Part shown: positions 46,985 to 61,808 of the stretch, piece by piece
Numbering within the stretch: position 1 is the first letter of the stretch
Layout: the number at the start of each line of letters is the position of its first letter
Origin: Gaeumannomyces sp. JS-464
Taxonomy: Eukaryota; Ascomycota; Sordariomycetes; Magnaporthales; Magnaporthaceae
Direction: 5' to 3'
Assembly (NCBI GenBank): GCA_002197995.1
Contig: NGZR01000002.1
Coordinates: 7,006,001 to 7,070,000, forward strand
DNA: 64,000 nucleotides
The notes under the pieces: model-generated
Told to the model about the DNA's origin: nothing
What the model saw: the letters and a program-made list of their open reading frames with translations, nothing else
Databases searched by the model: none
Translations under genes and position numbers: made by a program

Positions 46985-49900
46985 TGCCATCTGCTGAGCG
47001 TCGAGCTGGAGCTGAGAGTGCTTGGTGGTGTGTGCTGCTGCAAAGACACTGGGAAGGCCGGTGGGAGGTGCTCTGGTGGACGATGCTGGGATGGAAGGTG
47101 CTGGGATGAGATGCAGTCAGGGATCCCCTGTCGTCAGATTTGCTGTGTTTGATGTTTGGAGCTCAGATCCGGCCGCGGCAGTTGCCACGCTCACACCCCA
47201 CCCCCCACAGTCCCCTGTCCCCTCCCTGCCATCTGCTGGGCAGGAAGGGTGGAAATGCCCCGTGATTGCTGCACGCCCTCCTCCCAGGTGCCAATCCACT
47301 CCTCCAGGCCCTGCCTATAATTCTCTCCCTATTGGACAGGCCTTGCCAGGTACCACTGCTGGACAGTCGCCTCCTCAGAACAACCCGGGCAGCACAGGTC
47401 TTTCTGTAGTGGCCCTCGCAGTCCCTGTTGCTTCGCTCAGGGTTGGTTGGTAGGTAGGTACCGAGCTGTTGCGAAGTCCAACACGGTAATATACCCGCCT
47501 GAGCCAACGCCTGCCTATGCCCTGTCGAATATCGGGCGTCTGGACACGATTTACCTGAGGAGATTGGCGGCCGTGCCAGCCAACGTGAGCCACTGACGGC
47601 CTGCCACGACGTGTTTTCATAGGGAAAAGCTGTCCCTGGTTGTTTGTGGCCTGGTATTACCTGCTTACGGGCTTCCTCGGTTGTCCTGACGGTAGCGAGC
47701 TCCTCCACCGGGGTCTCTCTACCGTGGCTGCCAGGGTTTCGAAGTAGGTAGATTAGATGGCTGCCGATGCGGACAGCTTGCGCGGGCACCTGACATGGCG
47801 TGCGACATCTGCGCTTGCCGTGGTGGAGATGGATTTGGGTTCATCGAGGTGACCGCAACCTGCACGCATACGTACCTTTGGCAGGTAGGCAGGTGGGCTG
47901 AAGGCAGGTTTCTGGTCCATCTGTGCTTAACCTGTGGCCACTCGTGGCTTGAACTGTAGGGCTGTCATCATCTCGCCGTAGCCTGCACGCCCCAAGGCGC
48001 CCTAGCGGAGAGGATGATGGGATAGGCATGGGGCTAACCCAACGACTGCTCCATCCCCAAGCGCCAGCGCCTTGGGGCTCCGTTTTTCTACGGAGCCCGG
48101 ACATGGCTCGACTGGCGGCCTCAGGTTATCTCAGCAAAGACCACGCCGGCCAACCAGAGTCGGAATAGCTTAGCAGACCGCTATTACGAGGTCGGCTAAC
48201 GTGTCTACTACTGTACTGCCAACCACTTGCTGCATGCAAAGCCATGCAATGAACGAACCCCGTACATTTCTTGGTGTTCGGCGTGGACGAAGCTGCGGCT
48301 GCATGTGGCACATGTAGACAATTCTCAAGAATAGGACTATGGGATACGAACCCAGCTGGCGCAAAGAAAGCGAATAGCGGCGTAAAGCCCAGGGAGCGAT
48401 ACGGATGTGAGGTGGGTGTTGCTTACACAGCCACCGCCACCCAAGGTATCTCGCTCCTTGTGCCGCCATTGCTGCGTCGGGTCTGTGGTTCTGATGATGG
48501 ATGTTGTGGGGGTCAGCACTTAACCAGCTCAGGTTCGCAGATCGATCGCTGCCGGAGAGCGTCAAGACGTCAATAGTCGAAAAGAAAAAGGTGCGAGAGT
48601 TGATACATGCCAGGACCAGAGCCTTCCAAATATTCAGTCCTTGCGGGTTAGTGCTGACAAGGGGCGGGAGCAGTTCCGGCTCTTCAGTTCTTGGCCGCCT
48701 GCCTCTCTCCCCACCACCACCACGCACGCAGTGACACCCTCTCCTCACTCGCTCTCGCATACCAAGTGCACACTCAGACGCCACACCGCCCTTGGCTGCG
48801 CCCGCCCACAAAGCATCTCGCGGTTCTTGTGCATGACTGACACACGTAGGGCGTATGTAGGCGCATGCAGCGAGGCGAGGCGCACACGAGAGTGGAGGAT
48901 GTCAACGACGCCTCCTGGGCGGTCGGGGACCCTCCTGCGATCGGCGCCTCGGAAGCGGTGACCCTCTTTTGTTCATTTGGACCGTCCAGACACGGCTCTA
49001 TACCCGATGCAGCGGCGCGTGGCGCGTGTCCGCCTCCCAATAGGTGAAGCAGAGAGTTGACAGGTCAACACCAGGCCTATCGGCCTGCGAGCTCTGGATA
49101 TTGACTATGGAGAAGTGGAGTTCCACTTACGGACCTGGATGTGTCGCCTCATTGGCCAGGGCTTCCGGGGAAGAGCGTTCCTAGAGGAGCTAAAATCAAG
49201 CAAGGAAGAAAAGGAAAGGAAAAAAAAAAAAAAAAAAATGCAGAAATGGCGTCGGCCCGCTTGGTGGAAAGAGCTCTAAGTTGCCTGCCAGGAGAAGCGA
49301 GCTGATGAGACTGAAGCGAGCAGGATGATAAATCGGGCCGCCTTTAGTGCCAGCTTTTAGATTGGGGCCTCTCTGAGTGCCTGCCGCAGCGCAGTGGGTA
49401 GGTGCCCGCAAGTTCGGGTGTGCCTGCCCAGCACCCGGTGAGGGGACGCGCTAAAGACATTGAGCACCCGCCTAGCTCTAGCTCGCGAGAACCCAAAACG
49501 CCCCGGCAGCAAGCCCCGAAAGAGTTGAAACCTCAGCCATGGGTTTGGTGGCGTCCAACGACCACCAAGGGAGACACAGCGGTGGGACTGTGTGCTTTTT
49601 CTTGTGGCTGCTTGCGTTGCTCCATCTCGTCTAATTCTCCCCGCTAGCATGTTCCTGGGCCAGCCACACGGCGAACCGAGCTGCCGCTAGTTTAGCGGGA
49701 CAGGTCGTTCACCCGAACATCCAGAGAGAAAAAAAAAGAAGCATGATTTTCAGATGCGCGGCGCACGCACACGCACATATCTTGCTCACAAACCGAATGT
49801 TCGTGCGCGCTTGGTACGAGCTCAAATGAAACGGCAGAAGGTCGAGATTACAAAGTAAAACAAAACGCCGTTGGCGAAGTGGGTATGCCGTGCCCGTTGA

Positions 49901-52900
49901 GAAGAAGAAAAGAAAAAAAAATGAGCGCCAGAACCAAACCTAAACGATAACGGGTGGTGTAACGTGACGGCAGATCCTGTTATTATCGTGAGTCGTTCGT
50001 ATAACCTAACACAGGTTTCTCGTAACGCAGCACACAGATGGGGCAGGAGCCTCAAACATCACAGCAGTCAAAGAGACGACAGCTAAGGCGGAGTTCGGAT
50101 TCCTTCGCTGGTGAGGAATCGAGCTGCGTCCCGCGAGGAGACCTGGACGCGAAAAAGACCAACGGGGGCGACCGGAGGGCCACGGGGCGTGCGTCATGTA
50201 TGCCCCTGCTACTGAAAACAAAAATAGGCCGAGCGCAGCCTCCATCCATTATCCCTTGCCTCGCCCACGCCCTGGAAGCAAGATCTGGCGTGTCTGTGTG
50301 CAAGCAAGATAGCATTTGGCCAAGCTCGTTGCGTACCTGCATGGGGCGGAAGGGGACCCTGGAACGCACCGGAGATCCGTCTGTACCTACCTAGAAAACA
50401 ACGGATATGTGCGGATCAACTGTGGCTGCTGCCAGGGGCAAGTAGGAGAACGCCGACATGAGCCGTGCACCCACCCCGTGCCCTCCTCAGAGAACTGCAG
50501 ATGTGATGACCAGGAGGAGAAACGGGAATTATACAAGAACCTGTAGCTATCCGTGTGATATACCAGAAAGTGCTGGCATTTGGGCCGGAGGAAAGAAAAA
50601 AAAGAGGAGGGGGAAGGGTCCCCGCAGACAAAGCCCACAAGTTTCGCAACTATTTCCCTCCTTCCAGGGTGATCGCCCGATGGATAAGTGGTTTAGCCCA
50701 GGTGGGAACGAAACCTGACGGAAATCTGATCTGTCAAATCTACACCTTGGGCCATTCCAACTCCAGAGACCGAGAGGAGGCCTGGATGTTGCTCGCTAGA
50801 GCAACCAGGTGGTGGGATGTTGGATGCCGGCCGCCGCAGCACCTTTTGGGCGCCCCGATACCCCAGACACAATCAGGGAAATCCCTGCGTCGGATCCCCC
50901 TTAGGCTTCCTGATTTGGTGTAGCGGCGACCCCTAACCCTATTGAGATTCAATCCCAGCGAGGTGGTAAATGGCAGATCCCCGGTCCCGCAGATCTGATT
51001 GGCCGCCTCCTTTCAAATTGGGAGTGGCCTGTGTGAAATGGTCAGCTCGCGAGCAGGGGATGAGGGGCGGGGGCAGCAGAGGATGAGAGGGTGAATCACC
51101 AAAAAAAAAGAGAGACAACACACCAGGGAGTCGAGAAGAGTAACAGACGGATCAGTCCGTAGAACTTCCCCGCTTTACGTGGGAAGAAGCACGAAAGTCC
51201 AGCAGGCAGGGATAATGAGAGAAAAGGCGGTGGGTGGCGAACGTCTGCTTTGACCTGCCCAGCAACTGGCCGCAATAACCTCATGGGTCCACCTCCTAGC
51301 TATCAGTCATACCCACCTAACTCCGATGCCCTTCAAAGCGTCGTCTATACCATGCAAAATAGGCACTCGGCATGGAATCCCCCGATAGAGGGATTTCTCG
51401 TCTTGTCATGTCACTCATATCTTGTGATACATAGCTTGGTATGGGGCTGTCTGCGTGGGGGTCCCCATTTCCCATCCTCCTCCCTGCCTGGTGGTGGTGT
51501 GTTTCCTATGTCAAAGAGCTGAGGGCTCCACTCAGCCCTCTGGGCAAGGGGTGCTCCGAGCGAGATGAAATTTTTTTTTTTTCCTTCATGCTCCATGAAG
51601 GAGCGCAATCGGATGGAGTCGATGGGGAGAAGCGGTCCCTCTTTTCGTTTCTTTGCGCCATATCGTATCAACGTCAGCCCGGGTGGGTGTTATGTGCGTG
51701 CGCATCTTGCAAAGCTCCCAAGTGGGCCCTCAGCGCAATCTCGGCGAATTCCCTGCTTTGCTGGCCTTGCCTCCGAGACTCCCATTCCCTTGCCAAAAGT
51801 GCTGGCTGTGAGCGATATTAATCCTGCTTATTTTCTCAGTCTCTCCCGCGCACAAGCCGGCAGGCACCGACTTACTCAGTCCGGCATCCTGTTTGGGTTT
51901 GGGCGCACACCATGGGAGCACGACAGCAGTGCAGCTCCCCTGGGGAAGACACCCTGTCTGTGTCCGATCTGCCCCTTGTCTGTTTTTTCCTGTTCATGTC
52001 CAACACTATGATTGAGGACTAGTCTGAACCCGAGCGTCTGGGACCGACCGATAAGCAGCAGAGCGAGCCTTGTTTGGACGATGTGTGTAGCTGACCACCT
52101 ATTATCATCCGATCGTTAGAGATTTTTTTTTTCTTCTTTGTATACGCCAAAACCACCAGAAAAGAAACAAACAAAACCTACCCCGGATTGGGAAAAATCA
52201 AAACAATCTTGTCGGCTGGTGTCCCATTGCAACGACGTAATGACACAGTACGGACGCAGGCAACATCGAGAACCCACCCGGCATGTTACGAGTCGGTGGG
52301 CCACGGTTCCTTGCGCTCCGTGCCTTGACACCTCCAAGGTCAAGGTCAGGCTCTCGACGTCCGGGCACCTCCAGGTAGATCGTTTTGACGTATGTGCCCG
52401 GCCGGGCTCCGCACAGGCGACCCGTCCCGGGCGGCGCCCCCGCCCGCTGTCAGGCAAAATCCCTGGGAGGGGAGAGAACAAACAGCCATGACTGGGGACG
52501 CGCTCGCTCCTCCAGCAAGGTCTGAGTCAGGAGGGCAGCGGGCCCCTCTGCGTGCGACATCTCAGCAAACCCGGAGAGGTGCGTGCGTTGAAAAGGCCAA
52601 AGTCGCGTCAGAGCCTCCTCCGCATCGCTCCCCACGCACGGGCCCAGTGTTCGGATCCGACCTCGCCCGGGACCTTCATAGCAGAATTGCAGCCAAGACT
52701 TTCCCTTGCCCCAGAAATAGATTGCCGATGTTTTTGCGCCGAAACCACACCGAATTTACGCGGGCGCACACCGATCGTCAATTGGATGCCAACAGACCAG
52801 TGTGGAGGAGGTATGGTGAACGAGGCCAGAAAAAGGAGGCTAGCACGGCACTACAAAGGGAAGCTCCAACCTATCCGCGAGGCGCGACCACATGACATTA

Positions 52901-52982
52901 GCACCACGACATATAGCGTGGTCCATGCAAAAGGGACACAGCGTGCAGCGGGCCTGCGTCAGTTCGGCGCTAGAAAGAAAAT

Positions 52983-53046
52983 AATGAATAGATAGATAGG
53001 TAAGTAAATAAAAAAATAAATAAATAAAATAAATAAATAAAAAAGA
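52983..53046 (+). repeat. AT-rich AAATA/AAAT tetra/pentanucleotide tract
   Basis: Imperfect repeats such as gataggtaagtaaataaa and ataaataaataaaataaat within otherwise GC-rich DNA. Confidence 0.85.
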
Positions 53047-56000
53047 ACCCCGTTCATGTTGACCCCGACGAATAGGATCATACCCGGATGGGGCTCTCTG
53101 ACCGGGGTCGGATCGCAGAAAGGGGAGAGGAGAAAGAGGGAGAGAGGAGAATAACAGGTGTGTGATACATGACCTGTGGGCGGGAGGCCAATGGCCTGCT
53201 TCGCTTGCTCGCTGTTGCTACCTGCGTAGGGTACTTTTGCTGCTAGCTGCTGATTTGATATGCATGGCACCCCGCCGTGTCCTCGTTCTCACTTGTCGTT
53301 GCACTCCGTCTAGTACAGGTTTTGTCAAGGCTTATGCATCGGATCCGCGACAAACCCAGGCCCGTCACATCTAGTCCATACCGGACGTCCAACGGCACGA
53401 AATTCGGGGGCCCGGGAGGGCTAGGGCCGGTGCGAGCACGTGCTAGCGTGGCCCCGTCCGGCCGCGTCTACGGCCAAGGACGCGAGCTAAAGACCTCACC
53501 GAGAGCGCACCTACAGGAAGACAAGACAAAAAGCAATGGCTAACTAAAAATTACTAAAGAAAAATAAAAGTAAAAAGAGAGAGAAGAAGCAAAAAACGAA
53601 AGGCGGAAAAGAGCGGGGACGCGGAGATGGAGACCGGTCTGGCATGCTGTGTTGCTATCACCACGCCCCTCCCCTGATGGTCGGTAGTCTGACCTGTCTC
53701 TCTTTTTTTCTCCTTACCAGCTTGGCCCTTGTTTCTCTCTTCTCTTTTTACCCTTCTCGACCGACGTTCTTCTTATCTGTTTGAAACACGCTGCTCACAT
53801 ATCAGAACTGACGGCTGACGGTTGGGCAAGAAAGGGATCCATCCGCCACCCACAACCCCCCCCCCCCAGGAAAACCCTGGATCCCTGGATCCCTGGCGAG
53901 CAGCAGCAGCTGGGGCCGGGGCCCGCTTCCGGGACCCGGCCGTGCTGTGATGTAAGATTCGCGACCATCGCCGAACAACGACAAGCCCAAGCCGCTGTCA
54001 CTTGTCACAATCTGGCCCAAGTGCCGCTCTCTCTCTGTTGGCCCCATTGCTTCGACAAGGGCAAACCCTCACTCCCCCCACCGCCGCTGCGGGTCTGCCT
54101 CCCTCTCTCCCTGCCACTCTCCATCTCCCTGCGCGCTGCTGCTGCTGCTGCTGCTGTGCCGGGGCTGCGTGATTTCCCTTTGTCTCTCATGTCCGGACCA
54201 GGTCCCGCCTCCCCTCCCTCCCCCTCTGCTCCGTAAAAGATACGCAGTCCGAGAGATGGGTTCCGACGTGATACGATGCGATCAGGCGCGGGTGTTGCTC
54301 ACTCGCAAGAAGCAAAGAAACCGCAACAACAAACCAGCCGATCCATCTGATAGCGGGATTACCGCAACTCAATCGCCATCCATCGTCCAACGCATTAAAA
54401 CCCAAGAAAAAAAAGAAGAGAGAGGAAGGGGAGTGGTGGTGTGGGGATTTTGCTCGCCTACTATCCCTTGGTTCTGGAAAAACGCATGCGAACTACCTGC
54501 ATCTGGGGTCGCCTGAGTTGCACCTAGATTTTTTTTCTCTCTCTTTTATTTCAGTCGCTTCTAGTCCTCCCTCCCTTTTTTTTTCCCTCGCGAAATCTGA
54601 CCAAATCTGGTGTTTGGAACGAACTGCCCCACCACACCTGGGCTCTCGGGAATCCAGTCCCTTCCCTCTCGCGTTTGGAGTGGGCCAGTTTTAAACGGCA
54701 ATGTGAGAGGATGGATAAGCGTGTCTGGCCAGTATTGTTTCGAATATTGGATGCAGTGCCGTTCAAGTTTTTTTTGTCTCTGCAAAAACCAGTTGCGGCT
54801 GTCGAGCCATTCCGACATGGCGTCTTGGAGGGGCGCCCCGAAAAAGGGGAACGCGGGCCCCTCTGGGGCTGAGGAGTTCCAAGCGTGCGAATAGGAACAG
54901 AACGCGCCAATGGTGCTTTCTCTTTTTGCGCCTCCGGCTTCTTGCTGTTTTTGGCGTGCCTGGGCCGGGCGGTCCATCCACAGGTGGAGTTGCCGATCTG
55001 CAGTGCGATCGGACCAAAACAAAAAAAAAAACAAAAAAAAAAAAAAAAAACAGCGTCACGCTACTGCGACCACTCTCAACAACCTGCCACCAGTACCAAA
55101 AAGCACAGGCGGCGCGCAGCAAGCACGCACGCACTTACGCGCGCGGAGATAAGGGGCCAAAAACGAACAAAAGCGGAATAAAATGACGAGAGGTCGGGAG
55201 GACCACGTCCCGATGCACACAATCATGATTTGGGCGATGCACGGCACAGGTCACCGACATTGGCTTTGTCTTTTCCAAAGTTGCGGTCTGGATCGGCGTC
55301 ACCGTTGCGCTTCTCCGCCGTGCTGTGCGTGTGGTGGTCGTGTGTGGGCTTCTAAGTCTCGCAGATGCGGCTGAACTCTACTGGCTCCCAAGTCGAGCAG
55401 TGAAAGAACGACCCTTGCCTGATTACATTCTTTCCCCATGCAATGAATGGCATCTGTGATTGATGCGATGAGATGGGTGATTTGGACCTTTAGACCATCC
55501 AGCTGGCCCAGGGGTTTCTTGCTGCCCCGTGCTAGGGTACCTACCTCCTACCCAGGCAAGTACCAAGGTACAAGGGCACATGAGTTCCAAGGTATCATCG
55601 AACCGAACCGCGAGAACATTGCATTTATTTCGCCCTGCTCTTCCAGGCCCCTGTTCACGATGGGATGGGGTGTGGTGGGACAAGACCAAAAAAAGGCTCA
55701 GTTGGCTGCTGGTTGCTGTGCGTATCAAGTCACCATCGGGAATATCATGAGACAAGCACGCGAAAGGATTAGGGAGGAGGCGCTCTGCCGGGTTAATGAC
55801 AGCCATGATGGAGCTCAGACCGAGCACGGCCCAAAAAGGGAGAAAAACAAAGCCAGGGGACGCGCCGCCAAACCACGCAGGGCAGGTCCAAGACGAGATG
55901 ACAAAGCGTTGGCAACGGTCGTCCGGTTTGTTCTGGCTGCAGCTCGCGACTGTCATGCTCTGAACTAATGTAACCAAGCACGTCGACACCTGCAGGCTAG

Positions 56001-56860
56001 GGTTGGCCTTAGATTGGGTTTTGCTGGTGGTATACCATAACCACGAATGTCTCGGACAAGCCGCAAGTGCTCGCCAACAAAACCTTGCCTTGACTTCTTT
56101 CCTCTAGGTTGTTCTTGGTACGTATCGGCCTTGAGGGTCTGCAGATAGGTACCTCCTAGAGGTAGCTACCGCGGAAAACAGCGATTCGCTAATCTTGCAC
56201 CGGGGTTTTATTGTTGCTGTTACTTTCGCTGCACGTCGGTGGAGAACAACCTCACAATCTCTGAGAACAAAAGCGAGCAAAAGCAGGACGGGCGGCACAG
56301 CACGGGAAGGCAAGGGGGAGGAGGGCAATCTCGAATACGGAAGGAAAGGGGAGAGAAGGGGTTGGTTGATCATCCTCCGCGCCTGCCCGCCTGGGCCGTG
56401 CGCCCTTGCTTTTCGTCCCCACTCACCCACGCAAGCGCGCGCGCGGCCACGGCCCAGCTCACAAACCGCCCAGGGCTCACTCGCTCTCACGCGCGCCGCG
56501 CGGCGGAATGCTCCCCCATGTCTTGCGAACCCCAGCCCAGCCCACCACCCACCCGCCAAGGGTTAGGTTTACACATCACAGCAATACCAGAAAGGGTTAC
56601 CTTCATGCGGCGGCACGGTACTTGGGAGAGAGCGTAGTATTCCCCCCATCGTCAGTCGCAAAGTCTACCTAATCCGACCTGGTGCCTCCGGGCCTGTGGA
56701 GCCACCGCCAAGCGCGGGTTTCGTTCCCCAAAAGGCCCAAAAGGACATGCGTCCAGGGGCATGAGTGGCCGGAAAAGGCCAGATCGAGGATCCCAGGGCC
56801 AGGGCCCAGGGCTGCCGGTGCGGCGCGCGGGTCTCGGTAAATCTCCGCCTAGAACCACAA

Positions 56861-56890
56861 GATGATGATGATGATGATGATGATGATGAT
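56861..56890 (+). repeat. (GAT)10 microsatellite
   Basis: Ten GAT units in a row, not inside any recognised gene. Confidence 0.95.
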
Positions 56891-59800
56891 AGGGATGAGG
56901 GGGGAAAAAAATGACGGAAAAAAAAAAAAACAAAGAAAAAAAGTTTCCTCATGATCCTCGTCGCCGTCTTTGTCCCCGCCCTGCCGTGTCTTTCCCTGCT
57001 CTGCACTGCCCTGCCGGCCCTGCCCTTCGAACCCCCGGCGGCTCAGCCCACCACCCGCCGGATCTGACGCATCATCGCGATGAGGCCACTCCAATCTCTG
57101 GATCTCTGCTCCTCCTCATCATCCCTTGCCTTGCCTCGCTGTCGCCGCCGCCATCGGCTAGATGCTCTTGTCTAGGACTTGGAAACCCTGTTTGCTCTCC
57201 CGTCATTGAACCGGGCCCTTCGCTTCCCGCTCCCCCGCCCTCCTCGGTGGCCCCACGACTGATCACCTAGTTGGAGGGGACGCGGCATGGAGGACGAACG
57301 CCTCCATATTTTTGACTTTTTCGAATCACCAGTTCCTCGAGACCGTGCCCCATAGGTAGGCCCACGCTGTGGCATACCTTAGTGTTTTGTGTCCCGCCAA
57401 AATACACAAGACAAGACGAGCCGAGGCCGCGCGCGACGGCGGGGTTCGGATGCCCGGCGCCGGTTTTACTATTTTTTGTTTCTTTTCTTTATTTTATTTA
57501 TTTAGCTTTTCTCCTGTTTGGACTACCTCACACCGACTGCGGGGACCCATCTGCGCGGCACTCGTCGCGCGCGCACACCGGTCCCGCGGCCTGGGCCCCA
57601 CGACGAGAGAACAGCGCTCTCGCCGGGGTGGCGTTGCAGGACCACGATGGGCGCATCGTCCAATGCAAAACCTACACAACTTGAATCGTAATGCTTGGTC
57701 ACCCAGATCTCACTTACCGGTGCCTGCTTGGCACATGTGTGCGGCATATTGAAGCAGTGGAGGGGGAAAGAGGCGGTGGGAGCGTGATGTGTGTCGACGT
57801 GTTTCCTCCGGCAGCCAGAGTCCGGCCTTTCTACCGGGTTGTACCTGTCTGTATTCCTTCGTCTCAGGTGCCTAACAGTCTCGGGCTGGTCTCTTCCCTG
57901 CGTTTTCTTCCGCACCCTTTTCACGCCTCTTACACACCGGTCTGTCGATGCACTCCTTGGACAACGAAAATGCTGCCTGACCGGATCCCGCTCCCATCCT
58001 CCTCCCCTCGCGGGTACCGAGACTTTGGTCGCCAAAAAAGGAACCTCAAACGCGAGAGGTGATCGCATCGTGTGGGATCTCTTCCCATATTCCAAGACGG
58101 CCATCTCCTCGGCTACGACGCTGACCAGGCCCCGGGGAGGCAGCTGAATGGGCTGTTCGGTCCCTAATCTCCCACCGGCGCGCCGTACTTTGGGATGTAC
58201 CTACCTACCTACCTATTCCCGTGGCCGTTCTCCGATCTCCATCACTCCCCTGGGTCCCTTCGATCAGTCCGTTTTTCTTTTTGTTTCTTGCTGCCTGCAA
58301 GGATATTGCCTCGATGTAGCGTTGCTTCGCCATCTCCCTTTCCCGTCGAGGTTGTGAGTTGGCACTGGCACCCCATAACCCACCCCTGGCACTACCGCGC
58401 CCCAAGCGAGGGCAGGCTGAACGAGGCGGGAAAAGCGGCTTCAGAGAGAGGAGGCCAGCAGCAAAGCCGCGCTATTATTGTACCCCTTGGCCTAGGTGGT
58501 ATCCATCGACTCCTACGGATGCGGCGTGGGATATGGGAAGGATCTCAGCCGGTGTGTCCACCCGCCAGGGTCCCTTCCCCCGGGAAAGGATACCTGATGC
58601 TGTAGCCTAACATTTTCCTATGTATAGGTATGCCATCAGTAGCACGCCTGACATGGCGTCCTTGGCCAATGACACATCCCAAAATCCCGGCGTGGGGGAC
58701 CGCTCCATTGTACTGGGGCTGGTGGAGGAAGAGCACGGCCAACCCGGGATATTGGAGAGGAGTTGAAACAAATACCACCTAGCAACTTCAGTGAGAACCC
58801 AGGTTCAAAAATCTCATAAAGCAAATCTTAAAAAGGGTTGCGCCACAGAGGCCACGCGCTGTTGGGCTGCGAACGTGGCGGGCATCAAGTGTCTGTCTCA
58901 GTTACTGGCAAGAACGGAAGGCGCATCCGGTTCGGTTCTCGTCTTCTGGTTGAGGAAGGGGTAGCCTGCCCGGGATGGCTTCCCCGGATCACGGCTGGGA
59001 TCGCACCTTTGGGAAAAAAGGGTTCTCCTTTCGCTAATCGGAGCAGGAACGACGCACGCTTTGCTCCGACGCCGCTGCCGTAGGTTGATGCTGCTGCTGC
59101 TGCTAGCCGCACATCCGTCCTGCAGTGCACCCATTAACAGCCTTCTTTTATTGCCCCAGGCTGGGACTCTGGGACTCGTACCTCCCTTAGGTTCTTGTTT
59201 TTATCTCCTGGCATGCCTGGGCAGGCTGCGGGCGATTGTCCCCGGAGTGCCCGATGAACCCTTGAGAGCTCAGCTGGTATACCCTCCACCAAGAACAGGC
59301 TGCCCAATCAGGGATCCCGCCTGGGGACATCTGTGCTCGATCCTAGCCCCAGTAGCTATTTTCGCCACCACCCCTTAGCCACCTGCTGTTCCTGTTGGTT
59401 GAGGCTGCTGGTCCTAATGTTCTCATTCTTCATGCCTTCGGTTGGCTTGCCATCTGCTTCCCCCTTCCCTCTCCCTGCATCCAGATCTAGGTGCATCTCC
59501 TCACCCTCGCCTTTCTCGGACGAGGCACGCCACCTACCCCCGCGTGCTGCGAGGAGACAGGGGAAAGACACCATTGAACCACACACACGCACAGGCTTGG
59601 ACGCCATTTGGCTGGGCAGCCAGCGCAGGGCCAGCCATGGGGGTTGCAGCCGAGCTTCCCAGTGGCCTGTGTGCCTGATATTAAGCACGAAACCCCTTGT
59701 CTTTCCTTCTTTCATCATTTGCTTTCTTTTTCCCAGCCAAACTTTCCCCGGACGTGTCTAATCCCCGGCCTACGGCTCTTTTCCTCCTCTTTATTTCCGT

Positions 59801-61775
59801 CGCGTAACCGAGTCCTGGCTTGATGGGGCTGATGGACAAGCGGACGACATCCGCGGGTGCCACATTATCTTGTCCGCCGAAGCCACCCCTATCGTCCCCA
59901 TTTGGCTCTGACGACTCCTCGGCTTGGGAGGAGGGGAGTCTAGACCCCGAAATCACCCCAAAGATAGCCTCACCATTCTCTAGCGTTTACTCCACCGGGG
60001 AGGCGTCCTCGGCGCCTAGGCTTCATGCCGAAAGTAGACGGTCGTGCACCCGGTGGCTAATCATGTGGCGACGCGTCCCTGCAAGCACTAGGCCGCGTCC
60101 GAGCTCCTCTTCGCCGTTGATCGATGATGGCAGGAGAGGAGAAGAGGGGATCGGATGGGCGGGCCAGCCAGCACAGGCCGACGTGTTGACGATCCCATTT
60201 TCGAGACGGTGATAGATCGCTGAGCTATTCGAAGGGTCCCAAGATAATGACATGCTTGACCTGACGGTCCCCGGGAGGGTCTGGTGGCGTCGGTTGAGCG
60301 CAGAACAAGAGCATGCGCCCGGCCTCAGGGAGCGGCTAGAGCCCTCGCCTTTGCCCTTTCGCCTCACCCCGCCCCCTAGGTGTTTCCTGATTTCTTTTTC
60401 TTTTACTTCCTTTCTGGCTGCCTTGTGTTCTTGATCTTCACTTTGCAATAACTCCCAACAATAAGCTCGTCTCAACTGGCCGAAACAACACTATTTGGCC
60501 GCGCCCGAAAAGTGAAAGAAAAGCCAGGCGAGACTTGTCGATCAACTGCCCTCATTACCCCTCGACGCAACCCACCCGTCGGACCGTTCATTCCTCTTCA
60601 TGCCTTCACCGTCTTCTTCCTTTTGCTCTCTTTGTGCCCCCACGCCCTGCGGTCTGGTGCTTCCTTTGAGACAGACACACGTGCCATCCATGTTTTGCGA
60701 CTTCTCTCAACAGCCCTTGATCTTTTCCTCTACACCTCATTTTCCGGGATTGGCCACCTCCCTTTCGTTGACACCCAACGGCACCCTCCCTCCCTGTTGA
60801 GAAAACTTGGCTGCATGCATGCCTCCCCCAAAGGGCCCGGACGGCCCAGAGCGGCCTGTAGATGGGCCGTTTCTGCTTCTCCGCGGGCCAAGTGCTACCT
60901 TGCTATCCGGCTGCTACAGTGTGACCTGCCCCGCTTACGCCTTTGCTACACCAGCAGCGCAACCTACCCGGGGGGCCGGGTCCCTGCCTCCAAAGGGGGA
61001 AATTTTCTCGAACCTCGTCCGGGACGGGACTCTTTGTTTCCCTCGGCCTGGTTCCGCGGTGGCGGCGGGGTAGCGGTTAGGTAGTGGACCTTGTCTCTCT
61101 CTCTCTCTATTTTTTTTCCTTTTTTTTTTTTTCTTTCCCTTATCAGGACGATGATAACAATCGTCTGCTATAGGTGGACACGGTAGCAACGGGAAGGTAT
61201 CTTCTGGGTTTTCTTTTTTATCTTGTTCGCTTCGAATTAGCCGCCAGTAGCACCGATAGGGCAGCCGGGAAACGCTACGGTTACAGCAGAAAAAAACGCG
61301 CCTGGAGATTTCCTCTAGGTCAGCCGAAAGGCAGCAGTATTCTCGCCTCCTTATTTGACCCTCTACCATGCCTTACTTTTCGACCTCGATATTCCCGGAT
61401 CGACCATGGGATGGTAGCATGGCGTGGGGGTTTTGTTGGCAACCTGAGACACTGCTTGCCTATCGGTGGCTACTACAACGCTTGGTCTCGGTATCTTTGC
61501 CCCGTGGAGATGCGCTTCTTAACCTCATGTTGCACCTTGTTGCGTCACGGAGATGCGCTTCTGCCCCGTCATCAGATGCTGCCGCACCGTGCCTTCTCTG
61601 GGTGCTTCCGGGCGAGGTATGATCGACGAATAACACGCCCGTGGTAATTCCCGGAAACGTCCTGGGCTTGGTGTAAGCCGGTACTGGCATGTAGACTATA
61701 CTCCCGAGTACTCGATACGCCGTCCAGCCTCGGCCTCCTGTCCTATCGGCTCAGCGCCATGCAGGTCCCGATATT

Positions 61776-61777
<2 letters not shown>

Positions 61778-61806
<29 letters not shown>
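61778..61806 (+). repeat. G29 homopolymer
   Basis: Twenty-nine G's in a row. Either a true run (a quadruplex-forming sequence) or an assembly artefact; the length shown may be unreliable. Confidence 0.9.

Positions 61807-61808
<2 letters not shown>

Noticed and set aside
48330..48370. tRNA-like GGTTCGTATCC on the minus strand
   Set aside because: Close to a B-box but lacks the invariant A, and no acceptor stem or A-box could be placed.
50920..50960. Possible tRNA T-arm (GATTCAATCC)
   Set aside because: Closing base pair of the T-stem is mismatched and no cloverleaf forms.
59820..60212. 130-aa plus ORF with Ser/Pro-rich sequence
   Set aside because: Low-complexity composition only, no start context or conserved domain.
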